From contig JAKATJ010000006.1 in the NCBI GenBank assembly GCA_021828005.1, positions 1 through 48,539 of the forward strand: DNA of 48,539 nt. Direction: 5' to 3'. A program made the position numbers and the translations under genes. The stretch's first letter is position 1. Every line of letters starts with the position of its first letter. Positions 1 through 10,979 of this stretch are shown here, piece after piece. This DNA comes from Actinomycetes bacterium (GTDB lineage Bacteria; Actinomycetota; Acidimicrobiia; Acidimicrobiales; RAAP-2). A model generated the notes under the pieces. The model was not told the DNA's origin and did no database searches. It saw only the letters and a program-made list of their open reading frames with translations.

Positions 1-46
1 CCTGCTCCGCGTGGCGCGCGCTTGGGTCGCCCCGCTCCGCGTGGCG

Positions 47-523
47 TCATTCCCGCTCGACCAGCGCCACGGCGAAGCACGCGATCCCCTCCGCCCGCCC
101 GATTGCGCCCAGCCCTTCGCCTCGCGTGGCCTTCACCGACACGGGCGCATCGACGATCGTCGAGAGAGCCTCGACCATCCCCGGCACGAAGGTGGCCAAC
201 CGCGGCCGTTCCGCCACCACGGTGCAATCCACGTTCAGCACCTTGTACCCTGCACCGGCGACGAGCGTCACGACCTCAGCGAGGAGGAGCGCGCTGTCGG
301 CGCCGGCGTACCGGGGGTCGGTGTCCGGGAAGTGCTGGCCGAGGTCCCCGAGCCCTGCCGCGCCGAGGAGCGCGTCGCAGAGCGCGTGCGCGAGGGCGTC
401 CCCGTCGCTGTGGCCCGCGAGGCCCTCGGCGCCCTCCACCTCGACGCCCCCGAGCACGAGCCGGCGCGACGGGTCCTCCGAGAAGCGGTGGACGTCGAAA
501 CCCTGCCCGACCCGCAACGTCAC
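47..523 (-). CDS. ispF: 2-C-methyl-D-erythritol 2,4-cyclodiphosphate synthase
   Basis: IspF cyclises CDP-methylerythritol 2-phosphate to MEcPP with loss of CMP, the fifth step of the cytoplasmic MEP isoprenoid pathway. The 158-residue product has the family length. Metal ligands are visible as Asp10 and His12 (GFDVH) and His46 in the GHSDGDALAHAL segment, and the FPDTDP loop lies at 65-70. I chose the GTG at 523 because its GTGA overlaps the ispD stop, which suggests translational coupling; a GTG one codon earlier is also possible. It is the last gene of the carD-ispD-ispF group, the same order as in mycobacteria. The first 46 bases of the window hold no gene, only two copies of a 13-bp motif (4-16 and 34-46). 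Confidence 0.95.
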   Translation of the reverse strand: MTLRVGQGFDVHRFSEDPSRRLVLGGVEVEGAEGLAGHSDGDALAHALCDALLGAAGLGDLGQHFPDTDPRYAGADSALLLAEVVTLVAGAGYKVLNVDCTVVAERPRLATFVPGMVEALSTIVDAPVSVKATRGEGLGAIGRAEGIACFAVALVERE

Positions 524-1215
524 CACGCACCGCCACGTGCGAGATGCTCGAGGAGCTCGAGGTCCGACGGCACCGTGAGCTTCACGTTGCGGGGGTCGCC
601 AGGGACGACACGCACGGTGCCGCCGACCGCCTCGACGAGCGCCGCGTCGTCGGTCGCGTCGCCCCCTGCGGCGTGCGCCCGGCGCAGCACCGATGCGCGG
701 AACGCCTGGGGGGTCTGCACCGCGACGATCGCGCTGCGGTCCACGGTGCCCGTGACGGTCGACCCGTCGGCGCCGACCCGCTTCAGCGTGTCGGAGACCG
801 CGAGGCCGCAGACGACTCCGTCGACGTCCGAGCGCGAGAGCGGAGCCACGACCGCTGCGAACAGCGCGGGAGAGGCGAGCGGCCGCGCGGCGTCGTGGAC
901 CACCACGACCGCCGCGCCCGACGGCACGCACGCGAGGCCCTCACGCACAGACCCCGAGCGCGTCTCGGCGCCGGCGACGACGACGTCGGCTCCGAGCGAG
1001 CGGGCGCGTGCCACGTCGCGTGCCGGCACGACCAACACGACCCCGTCGGTGGCCCTGCGTGCGGCGGCGACGGACCACTCGATCACAGGGCGGCCTGCGA
1101 GGGGCTCGAACTGCTTCGGCCGCCCGAACCGCGAACCCGCTCCCCCCGCCACGACGATCGTCCACACGCCCCACGCTCGTGTGCCGTCTGGGGCCGAGGC
1201 GTCAGGGGTGCGCAC
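520..1215 (-). CDS. ispD: 2-C-methyl-D-erythritol 4-phosphate cytidylyltransferase
   Basis: IspD transfers CMP from CTP to methylerythritol phosphate in the MEP pathway. The 231-aa product shows the nucleotide-binding loop GGAGSRFGRPKQ at 24-35, VHDAARP at 106-112, TVDR at 157-160, QTPQAF at 167-172, and GDPRNVKLT near 206-214, all characteristic of the IspD/TarI cytidylyltransferase family. The gene starts 23 bp after carD and overlaps ispF by 4 bp. An internal GTG just before the VWTIVVAGG strand is an alternative start that would remove about 16 poorly conserved residues. Confidence 0.95.
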   Translation of the reverse strand: MRTPDASAPDGTRAWGVWTIVVAGGAGSRFGRPKQFEPLAGRPVIEWSVAAARRATDGVVLVVPARDVARARSLGADVVVAGAETRSGSVREGLACVPSGAAVVVVHDAARPLASPALFAAVVAPLSRSDVDGVVCGLAVSDTLKRVGADGSTVTGTVDRSAIVAVQTPQAFRASVLRRAHAAGGDATDDAALVEAVGGTVRVVPGDPRNVKLTVPSDLELLEHLARGGAW

Positions 1216-1238
1216 GCCAGCGCGTCGTTCGTCGTCGG

Positions 1239-1715
1239 TTACGGCAGTGCCTCGTTCAGTCGCTGCTCGGCGGTCTCCTCGTCGACGCCGAGCGCGAACG
1301 TGAGCTCGGACACGAGGATCTGTCGCGCCCGGCTCAGCATGCGCTTCTCGCCCGCGGAGAGGCCCTTGTCCTTGTCGCGGATCGACAGGTTCCGCACCAC
1401 TTCGGCTACCTGATAGATGTCGCCGGAACGCAGCTTCTCGGAGTGGTTCTTGTACCGGCGGGACCAGTTGGTCGGCATGCGCGCTTCCTTCTTGCGAAGG
1501 ACGGCGAAGACCTCCTCGACCTCTTCGTCGTTGATCACCTCGCGCAGGCCGACACCTTCGGTGTTGTCCGCCGGGACCATCAGCGTCAGGTCGCCGTACG
1601 CGAGGCGCAGCACCAGGTACTCGCGCTTCTGGCCGAAGGCCACCTTGGTCTCCCGCTTCTCCACGACGGCTGCGCCGTGGTGGGGGTACACGACCTTGTC
1701 ACCGACCTCGAACAC
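1239..1715 (-). CDS. carD: CarD family RNA polymerase-binding transcription regulator
   Basis: CarD binds the RNA polymerase beta subunit through an N-terminal Tudor-like domain and stabilises the open promoter complex, notably at rRNA promoters. The 158-residue protein opens with the family signature VGDKVVYPHHG, has the Tudor-like domain in roughly the first 60 residues, and then a helical DNA-binding half containing MPTNWSRRYKNH and the RARQIL helix. The GTG start at 1715 follows an AAGGAG ribosome-binding site (1720-1725, minus strand), which decides the start. A TACAAT -10-like box lies about 95 bp upstream. It sits between disA and ispD, matching mycobacterial order. Confidence 0.95.
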   Translation of the reverse strand: MFEVGDKVVYPHHGAAVVEKRETKVAFGQKREYLVLRLAYGDLTLMVPADNTEGVGLREVINDEEVEEVFAVLRKKEARMPTNWSRRYKNHSEKLRSGDIYQVAEVVRNLSIRDKDKGLSAGEKRMLSRARQILVSELTFALGVDEETAEQRLNEALP

Positions 1716-1808
1716 CGGACTCCTTGCACTTCTCGACGACGGGACACGGCGTCACCGGGGCGGCGGCAGCTCCATGCTGCCGGCACAGACGGGGACCGGC
1801 GGTCAACT

Positions 1809-1814
1809 ATTGTA
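1809..1814 (-). promoter_or_regulatory. candidate carD promoter -10 box (TACAAT)
   Basis: TACAAT on the minus strand matches the sigma-70 -10 consensus at 5 of 6 positions and lies in the 180-bp gap between the disA stop and the carD start. No convincing -35 is present at 16-18 bp. The gap suggests that carD can be transcribed separately from disA. Confidence 0.35.
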
Positions 1815-1895
1815 CCGGATCGCGAGCGGCCGCCGGCCCCGGGCCGTCGGGGACGCACACATTCAGGGGAGCCTGCGAGCGGCCAACTTAACGCG

Positions 1896-3056
1896 TCATT
1901 CGTAGCGTTCGAGGATGCTCGCCTCGACCATCCTCGACAGGCCCTCCTTCACCGTCCGGGCCTTCGCCTCGCCAACCCCGCCCACCTTCTCCAGTTCGAC
2001 GAGGGTCGCCTGCAAGATCTGCGGAAGGGTGACGAACCGCTCCACGATCCGCTCGATGATCGAGTCGGAGACCCGCGGCAGACGGTGGAGGAGCCGGTAC
2101 CCGCGTGCTTCGACCGGCAGGTCCAGCGCACCGGGCACGGGGTCGAAGCCCAGCACCCCGGCGACCGCGATCCTGCCGAGCAGGTCCTCGTGGCTGAGGC
2201 CGTGCAGCACCGCGAGCGCGGCGTCCGCACGCTGCTTGAGCATCAGGACGTGCCGGTCGCGTCGCCGGTCGGCGACACGCCCGTCGTGGCAGGGCCCTGC
2301 TGCACCCCCCTCCGGGGTCTCCGCGCTCTCGTCGGCCACCACGTAGTCGAGCGCGACGAGCCGAAGCGTCTCTTCGACGCCGGCCCCGAGCTCTTCGATC
2401 TGCAGCCGGATGAGCCGGCCGTCCTCGCCGAGCTCGACGAGGTACCCCTCGACCTCCTCGGTGAACCGCACCACCATCTCGCCGGGCTGGAGGACGGCGA
2501 CGACGTCGTTGACCGAGACGCTGTCTTCCACTTCGAGCGTCGAGAGCAGCGCGAGCGCGACGTCGTAGCGGGACTTGAACCGCTCCACCGCGGCGATGGC
2601 CTGGCTGGCCCGGTCGATCAACCGGCCCGGCTGCCGCAGCGTGTGGCGGGCAGCGCCCCTGTAGACGGTGACGGTTGCCATCGCCTCTGACACGGTCACC
2701 ACCGGGACGTCCAGGGAGCGGGCGACCCGTTCGGCCGTCCGGTGCCGCGTGCCGGTCTCACTCGTCGGGATCGACGCGCGGGGCATCAGGTGGACGTTGG
2801 CCCTGGCGATGCGCGAGCAGTCGGCGGTGAGCACGATCGCGCCGTCCATCTTCGCGAGCTCGGACAACCGCTGGGGCGTGAACTCGGCGTCGAGCAGGAA
2901 GCCCCCGGTGCAGATGGCGAGAACGGCCGCGTCGTCCCCCAACACCACGAGCGCCCCGCGCTTGGCCTGCAGGACCCGGTCGAGCCCCTGTCGCAGCGGC
3001 GTCCCGGGCGCGACGAGCTCCAGCGCGTCCAGCAGCGCGTCGCTGTGGTCGGCCAC
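1896..3056 (-). CDS. disA: DNA integrity scanning protein DisA, diadenylate cyclase
   Basis: DisA condenses two ATP into cyclic di-AMP and scans DNA through a C-terminal helix-hairpin-helix region. The DAC domain motifs MDGAIVLTAD and RHRTAERVA are both present, followed by a helical linker and a C-terminal HhH region (VGGVGEAKARTVKEGL). From the GTG at 3056 the product is 386 aa; this start puts the APGTPLRQGL segment about 15 residues from the N-terminus, as in mycobacterial DisA. The protein is somewhat longer than typical (about 358) because of an extra arginine-rich stretch between DYVVADES and the HhH part. No radA is adjacent, unlike many actinobacteria. It lies directly downstream of clpC. 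Confidence 0.9.
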   Translation of the reverse strand: MADHSDALLDALELVAPGTPLRQGLDRVLQAKRGALVVLGDDAAVLAICTGGFLLDAEFTPQRLSELAKMDGAIVLTADCSRIARANVHLMPRASIPTSETGTRHRTAERVARSLDVPVVTVSEAMATVTVYRGAARHTLRQPGRLIDRASQAIAAVERFKSRYDVALALLSTLEVEDSVSVNDVVAVLQPGEMVVRFTEEVEGYLVELGEDGRLIRLQIEELGAGVEETLRLVALDYVVADESAETPEGGAAGPCHDGRVADRRRDRHVLMLKQRADAALAVLHGLSHEDLLGRIAVAGVLGFDPVPGALDLPVEARGYRLLHRLPRVSDSIIERIVERFVTLPQILQATLVELEKVGGVGEAKARTVKEGLSRMVEASILERYE

Positions 3057-3121
3057 CGCTGCATCGTACCGGCGCAGGGCCTGCGCAGCGGCCGCGCGAC
3101 GGCCCCGCCGGGCGCTCGCGC

Positions 3122-5632
<2,511 letters not shown>

Positions 5633-5669
5633 GTGACCGCCTCCGTACTGGCTCGTTACCTAGGACTGG

Positions 5670-5675
5670 AGTGTA
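5670..5675 (-). promoter_or_regulatory. candidate clpC promoter -10 box (TACACT)
   Basis: TACACT on the minus strand lies about 38 bp upstream of the clpC GTG, leaving a leader with a GGAGG site. There is no clear -35. A perfect 5-bp inverted repeat (GTAGG-GT-CCTAC, 5679-5690) abuts its upstream edge, where an activator or repressor could bind. Confidence 0.4.
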
Positions 5676-5844
5676 CCCGTAGGGTCCTACCCGCCCGCCG
5701 CGCGCCTCACGGCGCCTCCGCGCCGGCCGCGGCGGCGGCCCCGGGTCCAGCGCGCGAATGCCCAGCTCATCGGGCGCTCACCGATCCCGCACGCGCCGAC
5801 ACGGCGGGGCAGTGACCGCGCCCACGGGCCACGGCCGCGCCCGC

Positions 5845-5880
5845 GGCGACGGGCGCGACGACGGGCGCGCCGACGGGCGC
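5845..5880. repeat. 12-bp tandem repeat, 3 copies
   Basis: Three consecutive 12-bp units end in CGACGGGCGC, GACGGGCGC and CGACGGGCGC and differ only in their first bases. They lie in noncoding sequence 62-97 bp upstream of the polyprenyl synthase -10 box. Confidence 0.6.
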
Positions 5881-5941
5881 GACCGCGCACGCGGGCCACG
5901 ACCGAGCCGGCCGGAAGTGTTCCCGGCCCGCACCCGTCGCG

Positions 5942-5947
5942 TAACGT
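5942..5947 (+). promoter_or_regulatory. -10 box (TAACGT) for leaderless polyprenyl synthase
   Basis: TAACGT fits TANNNT and ends exactly 7 nt before the GTG at 5955, the spacing expected if transcription starts at the first base of the start codon. No ribosome-binding site precedes that GTG. This decides the start over the GTG at 5946, which overlaps the box. Confidence 0.5.
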
Positions 5948-5954
5948 GCGGGTC

Positions 5955-6929
5955 GTGAATGCCACGGAGGCCCTCGGTCTCCCCATGGTCGACGAGGAGC
6001 TCGAGCGTCTCGAGCCTTTGCTCGCCGGATCGGTGATGACGGGAGACAGCTTCCTCGACGACGTGACGACCCACCTCATCGCGGCGGGCGGCAAGAGGCT
6101 CCGGCCGGCCCTCGCTCTCGTCGCCGCCACGCGCGGCGAGCGCAAGGCGTCGGAGCAGGACCTCCTCGGGGGGGTGGCCGTCGAGCTCGTGCACCTGGCG
6201 TCGCTCTACCACGACGACGTCATCGACGAAGCGAGCGTCCGGCGCAGCGTCGAGAGCGTGAACAGCCGGTACGGCAACCTCATCGCGATCGTCGCGGGCG
6301 ACTACCTGCTCTCGCGCTCCGCGGCGATCGCCGCCGCGCTGGGCACCGAGGTCGCCGGCCTCCTCGCGACAACCCTCGGGCAGCTCTGCGAGGGCCAGAT
6401 CGTCGAAGTCCGGTCCTGCTTCAAGACGGACCGGAGCGAAGGCGACTACTTCGCCGCGATCGCCGGGAAGACGGCGGCACTCATGTCGGCCTCCTGCCGG
6501 ATCGGCGCGCTCACGAGCGGGGCGCGCCGGGACGAGGTGGACGCGTTCACCCAGTTCGGGCGTGCGTTGGGGATGGTCTTCCAGCTCCGCGACGACGTCC
6601 TCGACGTCGTCGCGGACGACGGCGAGCTCGGGAAGCCGCCTGGCCAGGACCTCGCGGAGGGCGTCTACACGCTCCCGGTCCTGCTCGCGCTGCGCGACCC
6701 CGACGCCGGCCCCGAGCTCCGGACTCTCCTCGGCCAGCCGCTGGGCCAGCCCGAGCGGGAGAAGGCGCGCTCGATCGTGAGCGAGTCCAAGGCGATCGAG
6801 AAGACGGTCGCGGTCGCGCGCCGCCACGTCGCCGACGCGCTGGTGGCGACCGAGGGAACCGGTCCTCCGCGCGTCGCGGTCGGGCTCGCGCGTCTCGCCA
6901 GGTCGCTCCTGGACGACCTGCCGGGCTGA
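5955..6929 (+). CDS. polyprenyl diphosphate synthase (GrcC-like)
   Basis: This trans-isoprenyl diphosphate synthase elongates allylic diphosphates with IPP, probably for the menaquinone side chain. The 324-aa product (from GTG 5955) has GGKRLRP at 45-51, the first Asp-rich motif HDDVID at 86-91 preceded by ASLY, and the second at 213-217 (DDVLD) followed by GKPPGQDL. Small residues ahead of the first motif suit a long-chain enzyme, but chain length cannot be fixed from sequence alone. Its substrate IPP comes from the MEP pathway encoded nearby. It converges on lysS with only 3 bp between the stop codons. Confidence 0.88.
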   Translation: MNATEALGLPMVDEELERLEPLLAGSVMTGDSFLDDVTTHLIAAGGKRLRPALALVAATRGERKASEQDLLGGVAVELVHLASLYHDDVIDEASVRRSVESVNSRYGNLIAIVAGDYLLSRSAAIAAALGTEVAGLLATTLGQLCEGQIVEVRSCFKTDRSEGDYFAAIAGKTAALMSASCRIGALTSGARRDEVDAFTQFGRALGMVFQLRDDVLDVVADDGELGKPPGQDLAEGVYTLPVLLALRDPDAGPELRTLLGQPLGQPEREKARSIVSESKAIEKTVAVARRHVADALVATEGTGPPRVAVGLARLARSLLDDLPG

Positions 6930-6932
6930 GGG

Positions 6933-8426
6933 TCAGGCCCGGCTGCCCGGGCGGCCCGCAGCCGTCTTGCTCTCGGAGCCCGCAGCGCCCTGCCGGCTCT
7001 CCGCGGCACCATCTTCGCCTTCGGCGTGCTCGGGCCGCATCATCGGGAAGGAGATCACCTCCCTGATGTGCGCGACGTCCGAGAAGAGCATCGCCAGACG
7101 GTCGATGCCGAGCCCGAGCCCCCCAGTCGGAGGGAGCCCGTGGCCGAGCGCGCGGACGTAGTCGGTGTCGACGAGCATCGCCTCCTCGTCGCCTTGCTCG
7201 CGCGCCCCGGCCTGCTCTTCGAAGCGGGCGAGCTGCTCGGCAGGGTCGACGAGCTCGCTGAACGCGTTGACGAGCTCGCGCCCCGCGACCACCTGCTCGA
7301 AGCGCTCCGCGAGCATCGGGTCGTCACGGTGGACGCGGGCGAGCGGCGAGACCTCCTTCGGATAGTCGTGCACGAAGACCGGTTCCCACAGCTCGCCCTC
7401 GGTCGTCTTCTCGTAGAGCTCGAGCAGGAGCTTCCCCGGCCCCCAGCTGCGGGCGACCTCCACCCCCTGGTCACGCGCCCACCTCGCCAGTGTCTCTCGC
7501 GGCGTGCGCACGCTCACGTCGAGACCCGTCTTCTCGGCGACGAGCTCGGTCAGGGTCGCGCGGCGCCACGGGGGCGTGAGGTCGAGCGACCTCCCCTGGT
7601 ACGTGAGCGACGTGGTTCCGAGGATGTCGCGCGCGAGGCCGGGCACGAGCTCCTCCACGAGCGCCATCATGTCGTGGTAGTCGGCGTAGGCCTGGTAGAG
7701 CTCGAGCGTCGTGAACTCGGGGTTGTGGCGCGGCGACAAACCCTCGTTGCGGAACAGCCGGCCGATCTCGAACACCTTCTCGAAGCCGCCCACGACGAGC
7801 CGCTTCAAGTAGAGCTCCGGCGCGATCCGCAGGTAGACGTCCATGTCGAGGGCCCGGAAGTGCGTGACGAACGGGCGCGCGTGCGCTCCGCCGGGGATCG
7901 GGTGCAGGATCGGCGTCTCGACCTCCACGAACCCCATGTCCCACAGACGCTCGCGCATGCGGCGCACCAGCTGGCTGCGCAGGGCGAGCACGCGCCGGGC
8001 ATCGGGGCTCGTCCACAGGTCCACCTCGCGCTGGCGGAACCGCGTCTCCACGTCGGTCACACCCCGCCATTTGTCGCCGAAGGGAAGGCGCGCTTCGGCG
8101 AGCAGCACCCAGTCGGCGATCTTCACGGAGACCTCGCCGCGCCGGGTACGCACCACCTCGCCGCGCGCGCCCACCCAGTCGCCGAGCCGCAGCCGGGTGA
8201 ACGCCTGGAAATCGCGGGTCACCCCGTCGAGCGCGAAGAGCTGCACGGCGCCCGAGGAGTCGCGAAGCTCGGCGAAGGCGAGCTTCCCCTGGGGTCGCGA
8301 GAACATGACCCGTCCTGCGACCGACACTGCGTCGCCGGACTCTTCTCCGGGGGCGAGACCGCCGAAGCGCGCGACCACCTCCGAGGCCGTCGCCGTCTGG
8401 TCGAACCGGTAGGGAACTGTCGTCAC
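6933..8426 (-). CDS. lysS: lysine--tRNA ligase, class II
   Basis: LysRS charges tRNA-Lys. From the GTG at 8426, whose GTGA overlaps the coaX stop, the product is 497 aa, the usual bacterial size. An N-terminal OB-fold anticodon-binding domain (VSVAGRVMFSRPQGKLAF) is followed by the class II core: motif 2 FRNEGLSPRHNPEFT and motif 3 GLGLGIDRLAMLF, with the EVETPILHPIPGGAHARPF segment between the domains. The last 40 or so residues, beyond FPMMRPE, are a charged low-complexity tail that is not part of the catalytic core. The coaX-lysS order matches mycobacteria. Confidence 0.96.
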   Translation of the reverse strand: MTTVPYRFDQTATASEVVARFGGLAPGEESGDAVSVAGRVMFSRPQGKLAFAELRDSSGAVQLFALDGVTRDFQAFTRLRLGDWVGARGEVVRTRRGEVSVKIADWVLLAEARLPFGDKWRGVTDVETRFRQREVDLWTSPDARRVLALRSQLVRRMRERLWDMGFVEVETPILHPIPGGAHARPFVTHFRALDMDVYLRIAPELYLKRLVVGGFEKVFEIGRLFRNEGLSPRHNPEFTTLELYQAYADYHDMMALVEELVPGLARDILGTTSLTYQGRSLDLTPPWRRATLTELVAEKTGLDVSVRTPRETLARWARDQGVEVARSWGPGKLLLELYEKTTEGELWEPVFVHDYPKEVSPLARVHRDDPMLAERFEQVVAGRELVNAFSELVDPAEQLARFEEQAGAREQGDEEAMLVDTDYVRALGHGLPPTGGLGLGIDRLAMLFSDVAHIREVISFPMMRPEHAEGEDGAAESRQGAAGSESKTAAGRPGSRA

Positions 8427-9283
8427 GCGCCCCGCGCCTCCGGGCCGACGTTGCGCTCGTAGACAAGCCGCAGGCCGTGCAGCGTGAGCCACGGCTCGAC
8501 GTGCTCGATCGTCTCGGCGTGGGGGGCGACGAGCTGGCTGAGCCCGCCCGTCGCGACGACCGTCGCGCCCCCGAGCTCGGCGACGATGCGACGGCACATG
8601 CCGTCGACCTGCGCCGCGAATCCGTACAGCGCGCCGGACTGGATCGATTCGGCCGTCGAGCGCCCGATCGCCGAGCGGGGCTCGACGAGCTCGACCCGGC
8701 GGAGTCCGGCCGCATGCTGGAAGAGCGCCTCCAAGCTGATCGCTACTCCCGGAACGATGGCCCCGCCGAGGTACTCGCCCGTGGCCGAGATGGCGTCGAA
8801 GGTGGTGGCCGTGCCGAGGTCGACCACGACGCACGGGCCGCCGTAGAGGTCGAGCGCACCAATGGCGTTCGCGACGCGGTCCGCGCCGACGTCCTTCGGG
8901 TTGTCGTACCGCACCGGCATGCCGCTCCTCGTGCCCGGCCCGAGCACGACGCAGGGCACGCCGCCGAACCAGCGGGCTGCAGTCTGTCGCAGCTCTCCGG
9001 TCACCGCCGGCACCGAGGAGCAGATCGCGAGGCCGTCGACGTTCGCGGCGACGTCGAGGCCCTCCAGGTCGAGGATCTGAGTGAACAGCACCGCGTACTC
9101 GTCGGGCGTCCTCGAGGGCACCGTGGACAGCCTCCAGTGGTGCGTGAGGTCCCGCCCGTGCTGGTGCTCGGCGCCGATGCCGAACCCGATGCCGGCGTGC
9201 GGCAGCGACTCACGCTCTTCGGGGCTCCGAGCGAACAGGCCGATCACGGTCTCGGTGTTGCCGACGTCGACGGCGAGCAGCAA
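8423..9283 (-). CDS. coaX: type III pantothenate kinase
   Basis: CoaX phosphorylates pantothenate, the first step from pantothenate to coenzyme A. The ASKHA-fold motifs DVGNT (6-10), DNPKDVGADRVANA and DLGTATTFDA are clear. The 286-aa protein is slightly longer than usual (about 255-270) because of a His/Gly-rich insertion of about 20 residues after the first strand pair (around 20-45). The start is a TTG at 9283 with a GGAGGG site upstream, 3 bp after the nadB stop. It lies in the same run as panC, so pantothenate synthesis and phosphorylation are close together. Confidence 0.95.
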   Translation of the reverse strand: MLLAVDVGNTETVIGLFARSPEERESLPHAGIGFGIGAEHQHGRDLTHHWRLSTVPSRTPDEYAVLFTQILDLEGLDVAANVDGLAICSSVPAVTGELRQTAARWFGGVPCVVLGPGTRSGMPVRYDNPKDVGADRVANAIGALDLYGGPCVVVDLGTATTFDAISATGEYLGGAIVPGVAISLEALFQHAAGLRRVELVEPRSAIGRSTAESIQSGALYGFAAQVDGMCRRIVAELGGATVVATGGLSQLVAPHAETIEHVEPWLTLHGLRLVYERNVGPEARGA

Positions 9284-9286
9284 CCT

Positions 9287-10975
9287 TCAGCCCTCCGTGC
9301 GGGCCGGGGGGTCGCATCGTCGGTCCGGCGAGCCGGCGCGTACGGCGATGACCTGCCGGCAGCGCCACCCCTCCGCCGCCTCGGGGAAGTCCGAGCGCGT
9401 GTGCGCCCCGCGGCTCTCCTCCCGGCAAGCGGCCGCGCCAAGGAGGGCGCGCGCGACGTCTGCGAGGTTCGCGAGCTCCCGCGACGCGACGTCCGAGCCC
9501 GTGGCCCGGGCCGCGACCTCCTCGACGGCCGCCGCTGCAGCAGCCAGCGACGCGGCGCTGCGCATCACGCCCGCGCCGGCGGTCATCGCGGACTGCAAGA
9601 CGCTCAACGGCTTCGTGGCGTCGAGGGCGGACCGGACGGGGGGCCTCCCGCCGGACAGCGGGCCTTCGAGCAGCCGCGGGGCGCCGGACAGCGGGCCTTC
9701 GAGGGGCAGCTCGAGCAGCCGGACCGGGATCTCCGCCGGTGCGCGGAGCGATCCGAGCACGCCGGTGGGGCTCGATCCGGCGCCCCCGGCGATGGCCTCG
9801 GCCACCCGGGCGCCGAAGACCATCCCCTCGAGCAGCGAGTTGGACGCGAGGCGGTTGGCGCCGTGGACGCCGGTGCACGCCGCTTCCCCCGCGGCCCACA
9901 GCCCCTCGAGCGCCGTCGCTCCCCACAAGTCGGTCACGACCCCGCCGGATACGTGGTGAGCGGCAGGCGCCACGGGCAGCCAGTCCCGCGTGGGATCGAG
10001 CCCGACTGCGCCAAGCGAGGCGGCGATGGTCGGGAACCGCGCCTCGAACCGCTCGAGCCCCGTCGCGTCCAGCCAGAGGTGCTCCACGCCCTGCTCGGCC
10101 ATCCTCGCGGCCATCGCCCTGCTCACCACGTCGCGAGGGGACAGCTCGTCGCAGAACCGGTCGCCCTCCCTGTCCCGCAGGAGCGCTCCGTGGCCGCGTA
10201 GCGCCTCGGAGAGGAGCGGGCGCGGCATGAGCGGGTGGTGGAGCGCCGTCGGGTGGAACTGGACGAACTCGACGTCCGCCACCGGGACGCCCGCCCGCAA
10301 CGCCATCGCGATGCCGTCCCCCGTCGCCTCGCTCGGGTTGGTCGTGACCGCGTAGAGCTGGCCGGCGCCCCCCGTCGCCAGCACGACGTGCGAGGCGAGC
10401 ACCCGCACCGCCGCGCCGTCGGGCGCGAGCGCGAGCACGCCTTGGCAGCGACCGTCCTCGACGACGAGGTCGAGCGCGAACCACCGCTCCAGCACGGCGG
10501 CGGCGCCGGATGCCGTCGCCTCGACCAGCGCGCGCTCCACCTCCGCACCCGTCGCCACGCCACCCGCGTGGACGATCCGCGCTCTCGAGTGGCCGCCCTC
10601 CCGCGCCAGGGACAGCGACCCCGACGCCTCGCGGTCGAAGCGTGCCCCGAGGGCGACCAGCTCCTCCACGCGGGACGGGCCCTCGTTTACGAGCACCCGG
10701 ACCGCGTCGACGTCGCAGAGGCCCGAGCCCGCCCTGAGCGTGTCGGCCAAATGGAGATCGGTCGAGTCCTCGTCGCCGCCGATGACCGCGGCCACGCCGC
10801 CCTGCGCCCATCGAGTGGTGGACTGCGACAGCTCCCCTTTGGTGAGCACCGCCACGCGGCTCGTCTCGCAGAGCCGGACTGCTGCCGAGAGGCCCGCGAC
10901 GCCGCTGCCGAGCACGAGCACGTCGAACGGCCCGGCCTCCGTGACACGCCCCTCCTGCCGCACAGCGCCCCCCAC
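9287..10975 (-). CDS. nadB: L-aspartate oxidase
   Basis: NadB oxidises L-aspartate to iminoaspartate with FAD, the first step of de novo NAD synthesis. The N-terminal FAD-binding motif GSGVAGLSAA, the STTRWAQGGVAA segment, FHPTALH, and GEAACTGVHGANRLASNSL identify the fumarate reductase/NadB flavoprotein family. The 562-aa length fits NadB. An 11-residue in-frame tandem duplication (two LEGPLSG units) lies in the linker before the C-terminal helical domain. Neither nadA nor nadC is adjacent. The gene occupies the place that panD has between panC and coaX in mycobacteria. Confidence 0.93.
   Translation of the reverse strand: MGGAVRQEGRVTEAGPFDVLVLGSGVAGLSAAVRLCETSRVAVLTKGELSQSTTRWAQGGVAAVIGGDEDSTDLHLADTLRAGSGLCDVDAVRVLVNEGPSRVEELVALGARFDREASGSLSLAREGGHSRARIVHAGGVATGAEVERALVEATASGAAAVLERWFALDLVVEDGRCQGVLALAPDGAAVRVLASHVVLATGGAGQLYAVTTNPSEATGDGIAMALRAGVPVADVEFVQFHPTALHHPLMPRPLLSEALRGHGALLRDREGDRFCDELSPRDVVSRAMAARMAEQGVEHLWLDATGLERFEARFPTIAASLGAVGLDPTRDWLPVAPAAHHVSGGVVTDLWGATALEGLWAAGEAACTGVHGANRLASNSLLEGMVFGARVAEAIAGGAGSSPTGVLGSLRAPAEIPVRLLELPLEGPLSGAPRLLEGPLSGGRPPVRSALDATKPLSVLQSAMTAGAGVMRSAASLAAAAAAVEEVAARATGSDVASRELANLADVARALLGAAACREESRGAHTRSDFPEAAEGWRCRQVIAVRAGSPDRRCDPPARTEG
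9651..9703 (-). repeat. 33-bp in-frame tandem duplication in nadB
   Basis: An identical 20-bp block occurs at 9651-9670 and 9684-9703, 33 bp apart. It encodes two LEGPLSG-containing units in the interdomain linker of NadB. Confidence 0.8.
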
Positions 10976-10979
10976 GCCC

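Larger units (their letters stand above)
5633..5954. other. intergenic region between divergent clpC and polyprenyl synthase
   Basis: This 320-bp gap carries the clpC promoter region at its left end and the polyprenyl synthase -10 box at its right end. Between them is extremely GC-rich sequence with a short 12-bp tandem repeat (5845-5880). Open frames through it have no recognisable domain and no usable start signal, so I see no further gene. Confidence 0.6.
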
